From: Candidatus Peregrinibacteria bacterium CG11_big_fil_rev_8_21_14_0_20_46_8
GTDB lineage: Bacteria; Patescibacteriota; Gracilibacteria; UBA1369; UM-FILTER-53-11
DNA length: 21,500 nucleotides
Direction: 5' to 3'
Assembly: GCA_002796025.1 (NCBI GenBank)
Contig: PCVQ01000065.1
Span: forward strand, 1-21,500
Made by a program: the position numbers and the translations under genes. Of the stretch, positions 14,292-21,030 are shown piece by piece (position 1 is the stretch's first letter; every line of letters begins with the position of its first letter). A model generated the notes under the pieces. The model did not search any database. It was not told the DNA's origin and saw only the letters and a program-made list of their open reading frames with translations.

Positions 14292-14882
14292 TTAGAAAGT
14301 ATAGCGCGTAAACGCGAGTACTTTAACGTTCTCACCCAATTTCAAAACTGCATCAGAGAGCAGTTTTTCAACTGTCTTTTCAGAATCTTTAACAAAAGGC
14401 TGTTTTAAAAGCGCGCACTCTTCGCGAAACTTCTTTTCTTTACCTTCCATAATCTTTTCGAGCATAGCTTCTGGTTTACCCTCTTGTTTGAGTTGTTCCC
14501 TCCAAATATTTTTCTCACTTTCCACCGCCTCCTCAGATACTTCTTCAGGGCTGATACATGTAGGATTCATTGCCGCAATGTGCATGGCAATGTCTTTTCC
14601 AAGTTCAACAAAGTCCGGCGACTTTGCCACAAAGTCGGTCTCGCAGCCAAGCTGAACCAAAACACCAACCTTGTTATTTGAGTGGACGTACGAAGCGACG
14701 ATTCCTTCGCCGGTTGTACGGTCACCGCGTTCAACGGCTTTCGCCTCACCTTTTTTGCGGAGTACTTCAATAGCCTTTGCTTGATCGCCATGAGCCTCTT
14801 CAAGCGCCTTTTTGCATGCAGAGAGCGAAACACCTGTCTTCTCTCGCAATTCCTTAATCTGTTGTGCGGTAATTTGTGACAT
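14292..14882 (-). CDS. tsf: Elongation factor Ts
   Basis: 196 residues from the ATG at 14882 (MSQITAQQIKELREKTG, the standard EF-Ts N-terminus); 13 further upstream codons would lie across the promoter. It exchanges GDP for GTP on EF-Tu. UBA-like N-domain: LREKTGVSLSACKKALEEA. Core: EGIVASYVHSNNKVGVLVQLGCETDFVAKS with the TDFVA motif that contacts EF-Tu. A helical coiled segment and the C-terminal FVKDSEKTVEKLL region follow. It is shorter than the E. coli protein (about 280), like other compact bacterial versions with one core subdomain reduced. It has a promoter of its own 10 bases before the ATG and is separated from rpsB by a membrane-protein gene. Confidence 0.96.
   Translation of the reverse strand: MSQITAQQIKELREKTGVSLSACKKALEEAHGDQAKAIEVLRKKGEAKAVERGDRTTGEGIVASYVHSNNKVGVLVQLGCETDFVAKSPDFVELGKDIAMHIAAMNPTCISPEEVSEEAVESEKNIWREQLKQEGKPEAMLEKIMEGKEKKFREECALLKQPFVKDSEKTVEKLLSDAVLKLGENVKVLAFTRYTF
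14298..14326 (-). promoter_or_regulatory. Possible internal promoter of ribBA in the tsf 3' end
   Basis: Minus strand: TTAAAG (14321-14326, poor), 17 bases, TATACT (14298-14303), then 10 bases to ATG 14287. The hexamer also encodes Tyr-Thr of EF-Ts, so it could be coincidence. Confidence 0.25.
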
Positions 14883-14892
14883 AGCGGACGCA

Positions 14893-14921
14893 AGTCTACT
14901 GACTTTTGCCGGCTTGGTCAA
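14893..14921 (-). promoter_or_regulatory. Promoter of tsf
   Basis: Minus strand: TTGACC (14916-14921), 17 bases, TAGACT (14893-14898), 10 bases to ATG 14882. Initiation would give a leader of about 3 bases. The same TTGACC-17-TAGA(C/G)T form precedes rpsB. Confidence 0.65.
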
Positions 14922-14929
14922 CAGCCAAC

Positions 14930-15469
14930 CTATTTTTTCTCTTCTGGTGCTGCCGGAGGCTCAGGTGGGGCAACACTTTCTTCTTCTTCTGGCTCCTCTG
15001 GAGATATAGCCTTTTCCATCTGGCCTGAAGCGGCCTCTTTCATACCTTGAATGCCCTGCATCGATGTCTTTGCAGCGCCAAAAATCTTCTGCACATCGAT
15101 CTTTTCTGCAAAATCAGCGACCACCGGAATTTTCCACGATTCTCCATTAAAGGCACGGAAAATCGCTAGCACATATAAAGCAAAAAGCGCGAGCGTCAGC
15201 ATTGAACCAATAAGTGGAATAATTGCCAATACCATCATCACCGCAAAACTTATTCCAAAAAGTACCATGCTTTGGCGTGCATGAAATATGCAGAACTTAT
15301 TCTTTGGACGTGCAATCATCGTTAACAAGAAGAGGGGACCAATATAGGAAACCGCTGCCATCATAGTATCCTGTTCACTTGCTTTTGAAGCAGCCGGCTT
15401 AGTTTCTTGAGGTGCTGCTGGAGCGGGTGCTGGTGCTGCTGGTGCTGGTTGTTGTGTCTGTTCTTCCAT
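14930..15469 (-). CDS. Tic20/DUF4870-like membrane protein with Ala/Pro-rich and Glu/Pro-rich tails
   Basis: 179 residues. The N-terminus (1-30) is Ala/Pro/Gln-rich low complexity. The core has three or so membrane segments (about 36-50, 67-86, 90-108). The text FHARQSMVLFGISF between the first spans and the AIFRAFNGESWKIPVV close after the last are the hallmarks of DUF4870/Tic20-like proteins. An amphipathic helix follows (VQKIFGAAKTSMQGIQGMKEAASG), then an acidic Pro/Glu tail. Function of the bacterial family is not established. Unusually it sits between rpsB and tsf, 97 bases after rpsB and 47 before tsf. Whether it is cotranscribed with rpsB is uncertain because an inverted repeat with a T-rich tract lies in the 97-base gap. 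Confidence 0.82.
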   Translation of the reverse strand: MEEQTQQPAPAAPAPAPAAPQETKPAASKASEQDTMMAAVSYIGPLFLLTMIARPKNKFCIFHARQSMVLFGISFAVMMVLAIIPLIGSMLTLALFALYVLAIFRAFNGESWKIPVVADFAEKIDVQKIFGAAKTSMQGIQGMKEAASGQMEKAISPEEPEEEESVAPPEPPAAPEEKK

Positions 15470-15522
15470 AGATCAAAATTATTTTATCCTTCTGTATAAA
15501 ATACCATATTTTGCACAAAAAG

Positions 15523-15580
15523 AAAAGGCTTTATAACCTTCGATATATAAGAACTATTACCAAAAATTAGGCAGCCTTTT
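15523..15580 (-). terminator. Possible terminator after rpsB
   Basis: On the minus strand, AAAAGGCT in the last rpsB codons (15573-15580) is complementary to AGCCTTTT (15523-15530), which runs into CTTTTTG. A T-rich tract after the second arm fits intrinsic termination, but the 42-base loop is long and the stem AU-rich. Confidence 0.3.
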
Positions 15581-16274
15581 TCATATCCTTCCCCTTCATT
15601 AAGGCAGCAGTCAGCTTCTCAATAAAGTAGGTCAATGACTTAATTGCATCGTCATTGCCCGGAATCGGATAGGTGACCAAATCGGGATCTGCATTTGAAT
15701 CGCAGATTGCAACAGAAGGAAGTCCGAGTTTTTTAGCCTCTTTCAATGCAAGTTCATCTCGAACTGCATCAAATACCAATACGACATCGGGAACTTTATC
15801 TAAATCTGCAACTCCACCAAATGCCTCTTGAAGCTTAGTTAGGGTGCGTGCAAGCATCAAACGTTCTTTTTTCTTATACTTTTTCTCCCAAACACCAGTT
15901 TCGCGCTCTTGTTGTAATTCTTTAAAGTACTTTATGCGTTTTTTTACCGTCTCAAAATTTGTTAAAAAGCCTGGAATCCACTTGCGGGTAATGTATGGGA
16001 AACCGGTCTTATCGGCAGCATCTAAAACCAAGCGCTCTGCCTGCAATTTAGTTGATACCAGCAAAATACTTTTTCCTTCAGCGGCTTGCTCTTCTAAAAA
16101 CTTTACAGCCTTATCGAGGGCTTTTTGTGTCTTTGTGAGATCGAAAATATGAATGCCGTCCTGCTTTGTATAGAGATAGCGGCGCATCTTTGGATTCCAC
16201 TTTTGGACTGCGTGGCCAAAGTGGCAAGCAGCCTTGATCATTTCTGTAAGAGGTTTCTTTTCGACAGCGGGCAT
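15567..16274 (-). CDS. rpsB: 30S ribosomal protein S2
   Basis: 235 residues, normal length. Family features: EMIKAACHFGHAVQKWNPKMRRYLYTKQDGIHIFDLTKT near the N-terminus, ITRKWIPGFLTNFETVKKRI mid-protein, VPDVVLVFDAVRDELALKEAKKLGLPSVAICDSNADPDLVTYPIPGNDDAIKS near the C-terminus (described in part; the full block runs from about 160 to 215). S2 binds the 30S subunit late and contacts S1 in other bacteria. Start ATG 16274 is the only reasonable one; there is no Shine-Dalgarno in the roughly 24-base leader. The gene diverges from valS; their starts are 60 bases apart and the rpsB -35 abuts the valS ATG. Confidence 0.97.
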   Translation of the reverse strand: MPAVEKKPLTEMIKAACHFGHAVQKWNPKMRRYLYTKQDGIHIFDLTKTQKALDKAVKFLEEQAAEGKSILLVSTKLQAERLVLDAADKTGFPYITRKWIPGFLTNFETVKKRIKYFKELQQERETGVWEKKYKKKERLMLARTLTKLQEAFGGVADLDKVPDVVLVFDAVRDELALKEAKKLGLPSVAICDSNADPDLVTYPIPGNDDAIKSLTYFIEKLTAALMKGKDMKKAA

Positions 16275-16304
16275 AAAAGCTTGTTTCTTGAATAAAGCAG
16301 GGAT

Positions 16305-16333
16305 ACTCTAGTGTGGAACTTTTAATTGGTCAA
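16305..16333 (-). promoter_or_regulatory. Promoter of rpsB
   Basis: Minus strand: TTGACC (16328-16333), 17 bases, TAGAGT (16305-16310), 30 bases to ATG 16274, so a leader of about 24 bases. One of the few leadered genes here. The -35 ends one base before the valS ATG. Confidence 0.6.
16321..16326 (+). promoter_or_regulatory. Candidate -10 element of valS
   Basis: TTTAAT, 8 bases before ATG 16335, without a clear -35. It faces the rpsB promoter, with which it overlaps. Confidence 0.3.
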
Positions 16334-16334
16334 G

Positions 16335-18977
16335 ATGAAAAAAGAACTTTCTAAAACCTATGATGCTTCCAAGCACGAGGATGCTATATATAAGTCATGG
16401 GAGAAGTCAGGTTTGTTTACCCCAAAAATTCAAAAAAACAGGAAGCCGTTTGTGGTTATGATGCCGCCGCCAAATGCCACAGGGACGCTGCATTTGGGAC
16501 ACGCAGTTATGTTAGCCATTGAGGATATTTTAGTGCGGTATCATCGAATGCTGGGCGAGCCTGCTTTGTGGATACCGGGGACCGACCACGCCGGCATTGC
16601 AACGCAAAATAAAGTTGAGAAATTACTCGCCGAAAAGGGAGTCACGCGCCACGATCTTGGCCGCGACAAATTTATTAAAGAGGTGGAGAAGTTTGTAGCC
16701 GGTTCGCAGAACACGATTCGTTCACAAGTGCGCAAAATGGGCTCGTCGTGCGACTGGACGCGCGAGCGCTATACCTTGGAAGATGATTTGAGCCACGCGG
16801 TGCGCACACAGTTTGTGAACATGTACAAGGACGGCTTAATTTACCGCGGCAAGCGGATTGTGAACTGGTGCACGCGCTGCAGCTCGACCTTGGCCGATGA
16901 CGAAGTGGTGTATAAGGAAGAGCGCGCAAAGTTTTACTATTTAAAGTATGGGCCGTTTGTGATTGGCACGGCGCGCCCCGAGACAAAGTTCTTAGACAAA
17001 ATCATTGTGGTGCATCCCGATGACAAGCGCTATAAGAAATATCACGGCAAATCGATGACTGTTAAGTGGATTGAGGGCGATGTAGAAGCCACGATTTTGG
17101 CTGACAAAGCTGCTGATCCCGAGTTTGGCAGCGGCGCCATGACCATTACTCCTGCACACGACTTTGTCGATTTTGAATTGGCGCAGCGCCACGGCATTGA
17201 GATTCACGAAATTATCGATCAAGAAGGAAATTTAACTTCTGCGGCCGGTGAATTTACCGGACGCAATGCACGCGAAGCGCGCGAAGACATTATTAAAAAG
17301 CTGGACAAAAAAGGGCTTGTTGAAAAAATCGATGAAAACTATGTGCACAATCTCTCGCTCTGCTACCGCTGCAAAACGCCGATCGAGCCGCTGGTAAGTT
17401 TGCAATGGTTTATTAATGTCGATAAAAAATTCTCGAGCGTCAAAGGCAAACCGGCGCGCACTTTAAAAGAGCGCGCAATCGATTTTGTAAAAAAAGGAAA
17501 GATCGAAATTCTGCCCAAGCAGTTCGAAAAAACATATTTTCACTGGATGGAGAATTTGCACAACTGGTGTATCTCGCGGCAAATTTGGTTTGGGCACAGA
17601 ATTCCGGTGTGGTACTGCGAATGCAAAAATCCCATTGTCGCTCTTGAGACGCCAAAGAAGTGTCCGCACTGTGGCAGCAAAAAACTGCGCCAAGATCCCG
17701 ACACGCTCGACACCTGGTTTTCTTCCGGCATGTGGACATTCTCAACATTAGGTTGGCCCAAAAAAACAAAAGACCTCGACTACTTTCATCCTACAAGCGT
17801 GCTAGAAACCGGCTACGACATCCTCTTTTTCTGGGTGGCGCGCATGATTCTTATGACAAGCTATGCGCTGGATACTGTTCCCTTTGAAACAGTTTATCTG
17901 CATGGCTTGGTGCGCACGCGCGACGGCCGTAAAATGAGTAAGTCCGATCCCGAAACTGCAATCGACCCGCTGGATATGATAGAAAAATACGGTGCCGATG
18001 CGCTACGGCTCTCTATGGTTATCGGCTCTACACCGGGCAACGACACGAGACTTTACGAAGAAAAAATCGCAAGCTACCGAAACTTTATTAATAAAATTTG
18101 GAACGGCGCTCGCTTTGCGCTGATGCAATTACAAGAAAATGGAGGAGTAGCCGCAGCACACAAACCGCTTAAGGCTGAAACGCTCGCCGACAAGTGGATC
18201 CTCACGCGCACGCAGCAGTTAATTGATGAAGTGACTGAAGATATTAACAAATTCCGCCTCTCAGATGCCGGCACAAAAATATACGACTTTGCCTGGGGCG
18301 AGTACTTCAACTGGTACTTAGAAATATCAAAAGGAGAGCACAAAAATCTTCCGGTGCTTATCTACGTTCTCAAAACGATCCTGCAACTCTTACATCCTTT
18401 TGTACCATTTGTAACAGAAGTGTTGTGGAAAGAATTGGGCGAAAAAGAACTCCTCATAGGAGCTCAGTGGCCGGCAACAAATAAAAAACTCATCTTCAAA
18501 AAAGAAGCCCAGCAGATGCTCGCGGTGATCGATGTGATCTCTGCCATCCGCTCACTTCGGCACGAAAACAACATCAATCCTGCAAAAAAAATCCACGCAA
18601 TTTTGGTGAGCAAAAAACACGCGTACCTTTTGGAAGAGAAGCGCGAAGCCATTGAGCGTTTAGCACGGCTCGAAAAACTTGATATAGAAACAAGCGCGCC
18701 CAAGGTACATCCGGCCCTCAAGCAAGTTACCGCAGCAGGCATTGAAATCATCTTACCGGTAGGTGACTTGGTAGATATTTCCGCGGAAGTAGAAAAACTC
18801 ATGAAAGAAATTGAAAATGTCAGCGCGTACGCTAAGACACTTGAATCAAAACTAAAAAACAGCGGCTTTGTACAGAATGCGCCTGGAGCGGTCGTAGAAA
18901 GTGAGCGGGAAAAGCTGACGGCATCGAAAGAGAAGGTGGAAAAGCTGCAAAGTCAATTGAAATTGCTGCAAGATTAA
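16335..18977 (+). CDS. valS: Valine-tRNA ligase
   Basis: 880 residues from ATG 16335; a TTG three codons upstream is possible but lies on the -10-like box. Class I synthetase: HLGH at 53-56 (HIGH motif, within NATGTLHLGHA), KMSKS at 533-537, and GSTPGNDTRLYEEKI typical of ValRS. The editing (CP1) domain spans roughly 200-340. A zinc-ribbon-like knuckle Cys428-x-Cys430...Cys443-x-x-Cys446 precedes DPDTLDTWFSSGMW. The anticodon-binding helical domain follows from about 620. The last ~65 residues form the ValRS coiled-coil arm (VEKLMKEIENVSAYAKTLESK), which contacts tRNA. It is complete and full length. It converges on the AAA-Fis gene with 13 bases between stops. Confidence 0.97.
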   Translation: MKKELSKTYDASKHEDAIYKSWEKSGLFTPKIQKNRKPFVVMMPPPNATGTLHLGHAVMLAIEDILVRYHRMLGEPALWIPGTDHAGIATQNKVEKLLAEKGVTRHDLGRDKFIKEVEKFVAGSQNTIRSQVRKMGSSCDWTRERYTLEDDLSHAVRTQFVNMYKDGLIYRGKRIVNWCTRCSSTLADDEVVYKEERAKFYYLKYGPFVIGTARPETKFLDKIIVVHPDDKRYKKYHGKSMTVKWIEGDVEATILADKAADPEFGSGAMTITPAHDFVDFELAQRHGIEIHEIIDQEGNLTSAAGEFTGRNAREAREDIIKKLDKKGLVEKIDENYVHNLSLCYRCKTPIEPLVSLQWFINVDKKFSSVKGKPARTLKERAIDFVKKGKIEILPKQFEKTYFHWMENLHNWCISRQIWFGHRIPVWYCECKNPIVALETPKKCPHCGSKKLRQDPDTLDTWFSSGMWTFSTLGWPKKTKDLDYFHPTSVLETGYDILFFWVARMILMTSYALDTVPFETVYLHGLVRTRDGRKMSKSDPETAIDPLDMIEKYGADALRLSMVIGSTPGNDTRLYEEKIASYRNFINKIWNGARFALMQLQENGGVAAAHKPLKAETLADKWILTRTQQLIDEVTEDINKFRLSDAGTKIYDFAWGEYFNWYLEISKGEHKNLPVLIYVLKTILQLLHPFVPFVTEVLWKELGEKELLIGAQWPATNKKLIFKKEAQQMLAVIDVISAIRSLRHENNINPAKKIHAILVSKKHAYLLEEKREAIERLARLEKLDIETSAPKVHPALKQVTAAGIEIILPVGDLVDISAEVEKLMKEIENVSAYAKTLESKLKNSGFVQNAPGAVVESEREKLTASKEKVEKLQSQLKLLQD

Positions 18978-18984
18978 TTCTTGC
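18968..18984. terminator. Weak bidirectional hairpin between valS and the AAA-Fis gene
   Basis: GCAAGA (18968-18973), 5-base loop, TCTTGC (18979-18984), containing the valS stop. Stem of 6 bases and no T-run on either side, so termination is doubtful. Confidence 0.25.
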
Positions 18985-18990
18985 GTAAAG

Positions 18991-20031
18991 TTACCGCGGT
19001 TTTTCTAAACCAAATTTTTTCATACCGTAATTTACTTGATGGCGCGTCACACCGAGTAGTTCGCCAGCCCGGGTCATGTTACCGCGGGTTATTCGCAATG
19101 CTCGTTCCAGAACTGCTCTCTCTACGTCCTCTAATTTTACGGTTTCCCCGGCACGAAGGGCAGATTCAAAAGCGTTTAATACATCAGCAGCGCCATTGGA
19201 TTCGGCAGGGGTTGCTGCAGATTCAAGCCGGTATCTCAGTTGATGGCGTGATAAACCTAGCAATGCAGCAGCCTTCGATCGATTATCGCCAGTTATTTTT
19301 AATGCCCGCCGCAGAACTTCTGCTTCTATTTCTTCTAATTTTAAAGGTTGCCCAGTAAGCAGATGTGATTCAAATGTGCGCACTATAGAGTCGAATTCAT
19401 TCGGCTCAGCAGCTGGTTCAGAATCAATTCCCATAGCATTCCATATATCTTTGAGCGTGAGTTCATCTCCACGGGCATATTTATTAGCTCTTCTCAAAAC
19501 TCCATGCAATGCGTGAAAATTGCCATGCCAAGGCTGTTCTCGCAAAAATTGGCGGGCTGCCGGATTGATGTTCCTTTTTTGGAGACAATCCAGCAGCTCA
19601 TCGAATTGTACAACGTTTAATCTGCGCAGCGGCGGTAATTCTAAATAAACACCGTTCAATATACTTTGAATTTCTGTTTCCAATGGACCGGGGGCAGTAG
19701 CTGCAATAACTCTGGAATTGCTTTGAAATAGAAGCGATAGCATTCTACGCATCTCTTCTCTCAATTGGTGGATATTATCAAAGAAGAGCGTACCCCCATC
19801 TGTACTATCTACAATTCGCTCACCTGCTGCCACATTAGTTAATGTGGCGCAGTCTAGTACAGTTAAAATCTGCTCGCAGTACTTGCCAGTGCAATGAACC
19901 ACTTCTGCTGCTGCAGTCTTTCCAGCACCAAACTCGCCGGTAATTAAGACCGGCACATCTGTGTGGGCTAATGCATTAATTTTTTCCCCTACAGCGTCAG
20001 GGTAAAACCGGCCGAGAGATTGAATATACAT
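18991..20031 (-). CDS. Degenerate sigma54-activator-like AAA protein with two tandem Fis-type HTH domains
   Basis: 346 residues from ATG 20031 (an upstream ATG at 20061 lies on the promoter spacer). The AAA domain is shortened. Walker A is GEFGAGKT (32-39). The Walker B region GGTLFFDNI (79-87) has Asn86 where the family has the catalytic Glu. No GAFTGA loop exists between them. The sensor-II motif is PWHGNFHAL (167-175), with His replacing the usual Arg of GNVREL. Two copies of a ~65-residue Fis/HTH_8 unit follow: FES-LLTGQPLKLEEIEAEVL...AAALLGLSRHQLRYRL (220-269) and FESALRAGETVKLEDVERAVL...AGELLGVTRHQVNYGM (288-337). Without GAFTGA it should not remodel sigma54 holoenzyme; a DNA-binding regulator gated by nucleotide binding is likelier. 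It is divergent from a TPR-like gene. Confidence 0.85.
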   Translation of the reverse strand: MYIQSLGRFYPDAVGEKINALAHTDVPVLITGEFGAGKTAAAEVVHCTGKYCEQILTVLDCATLTNVAAGERIVDSTDGGTLFFDNIHQLREEMRRMLSLLFQSNSRVIAATAPGPLETEIQSILNGVYLELPPLRRLNVVQFDELLDCLQKRNINPAARQFLREQPWHGNFHALHGVLRRANKYARGDELTLKDIWNAMGIDSEPAAEPNEFDSIVRTFESHLLTGQPLKLEEIEAEVLRRALKITGDNRSKAAALLGLSRHQLRYRLESAATPAESNGAADVLNAFESALRAGETVKLEDVERAVLERALRITRGNMTRAGELLGVTRHQVNYGMKKFGLEKPR

Positions 20032-20039
20032 GGACACTG

Positions 20040-20068
20040 AATTTATATACAAAAACCCCATGAGTCAA
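20040..20068 (-). promoter_or_regulatory. Candidate promoter of the AAA-Fis gene
   Basis: Minus strand: TTGACT (20063-20068), 17 bases, TAAATT (20040-20045), 8 bases to ATG 20031. An alternative -10, TATAAA (20042-20047), would have a 15-base spacer. Supports ATG 20031 over 20061 as start. Confidence 0.45.
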
Positions 20069-20079
20069 TGAGTATCTTG

Positions 20080-20088
20080 TGGTATAAT
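20080..20088 (+). promoter_or_regulatory. Extended -10 promoter of the TPR-like gene
   Basis: TGGTATAAT: a consensus -10 (20083-20088) with the TGn extension (20080-20082), 6 bases before ATG 20095. The seventh base past the -10 is the A of the ATG, so a leaderless mRNA is predicted. The -35 is poor, as allowed for extended -10 promoters. Confidence 0.65.
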
Positions 20089-20094
20089 ATAGTA

Positions 20095-21030
20095 ATGAGC
20101 GAAGTCGACACATACATAAAAAAAGGCCTCAAAGTCATTCAAGGATATCTTGATGATGGCAATCTGGCGGCTGCCCTCAAAGGATGTGAAGAGCTTTTGC
20201 GTATCGACCCATCGCATAGTGGCGTGCGCAAAATGTACGAAAAGGTGCGCGAGCTTATTATTAAAGATAATGAAAAGCGAGTGGATGCAGACATCGCCGC
20301 AACCATGCATCTTTGGGATGAGAAAAAATATGAAGAGCTAGCGAGAATTTATAGAAAGCTGATTTCATTTGCGCCACATCACGAAAAATTACGCAGTCTT
20401 ATGAAAAAATTGGGCATGAAGATTGAAGATGAAGAGGCACGGCAGCGCGCTGAATTCTTAGAGCAAGCACTAGATGCAATTGAGCAACTACTGCGCGATC
20501 ATAAGTATAGTGATGCGGTTGGTGCAGCGAACGAACTATTAACACTCGCCCCGTTGAACAGCAAAGCAAAAGGGATACTAAAGCGCAGTAAAAAGCTACT
20601 CATTGAGCATGAACTAGAAAAAAATCAGCGAATAGTAGACAGCAGCGATTTTGAACGAGCAATCGAATTTTACCGCGGCTTACTTGCGATTGACCCGGAA
20701 AATGGAACGGTCACAAGCCTCCAAAAACGGGCAATGGAACACTTGCGACAACAAGAAAAAATTTCCGGAAAAATTTCTGCCAATGAAGGAGAAGTTCGAA
20801 TTAAACAGCTCTTTGATGCGGCAGAATACGAAAAAGTAATCCAGGCCTGCGATGAAGTTTTGCGCGATGATCCAACAAAAATTGCAGCAAAAATTTACCG
20901 GAAAAAGGCCGAAAAAAATCTGGAAAAGGAGAGCGATATGATCGTGCGAAAAAAAATGCAAAGCAAAGAATATCGTGATGCCATGCGCGGGGAACGCAAA
21001 AAGAATCCGCAAGGATTTATTACCGTATAA
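20095..21030 (+). CDS. TPR-like helical repeat protein, unknown role
   Basis: 311 residues from ATG 20095; the frame is open to ATG 20068, but that would put the promoter inside the coding region. The protein consists of about four or five degenerate tetratricopeptide-like units, each ending in a short loop with a proline: AALKGCEELLRIDPSHSG, ELARIYRKLISFAPHHEK, DAVGAANELLTLAPLNSK, RAIEFYRGLLAIDPENGT and KVIQACDEVLRDDPTKIA. There is no signal peptide or membrane span, so it is probably a cytosolic scaffold. The C-terminal ~40 residues are highly charged (Lys/Glu). It is divergent from the AAA-Fis gene across a 63-base gap, and its end overlaps the purA end by 11 bases. Confidence 0.85.
   Translation: MSEVDTYIKKGLKVIQGYLDDGNLAAALKGCEELLRIDPSHSGVRKMYEKVRELIIKDNEKRVDADIAATMHLWDEKKYEELARIYRKLISFAPHHEKLRSLMKKLGMKIEDEEARQRAEFLEQALDAIEQLLRDHKYSDAVGAANELLTLAPLNSKAKGILKRSKKLLIEHELEKNQRIVDSSDFERAIEFYRGLLAIDPENGTVTSLQKRAMEHLRQQEKISGKISANEGEVRIKQLFDAAEYEKVIQACDEVLRDDPTKIAAKIYRKKAEKNLEKESDMIVRKKMQSKEYRDAMRGERKKNPQGFITV

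Noticed and set aside
14288..14335. Longer RibBA N-terminus starting in the tsf coding region
   Set aside because: The extra 16 codons overlap tsf in another frame and are not like RibB N-termini; ATG 14287 gives the standard start.
18991..20031. Annotation as a working sigma54-dependent transcription activator
   Set aside because: The GAFTGA loop is missing and the Walker B glutamate and sensor-II arginine are replaced, so the defining activity is unsupported despite the family resemblance.
20068..20094. ATG at 20068 as start of the TPR-like protein
   Set aside because: The nine codons up to 20095 contain the TGGTATAAT promoter, so they are unlikely to be transcribed; MSEVDTYIKKG at 20095 is a natural start.
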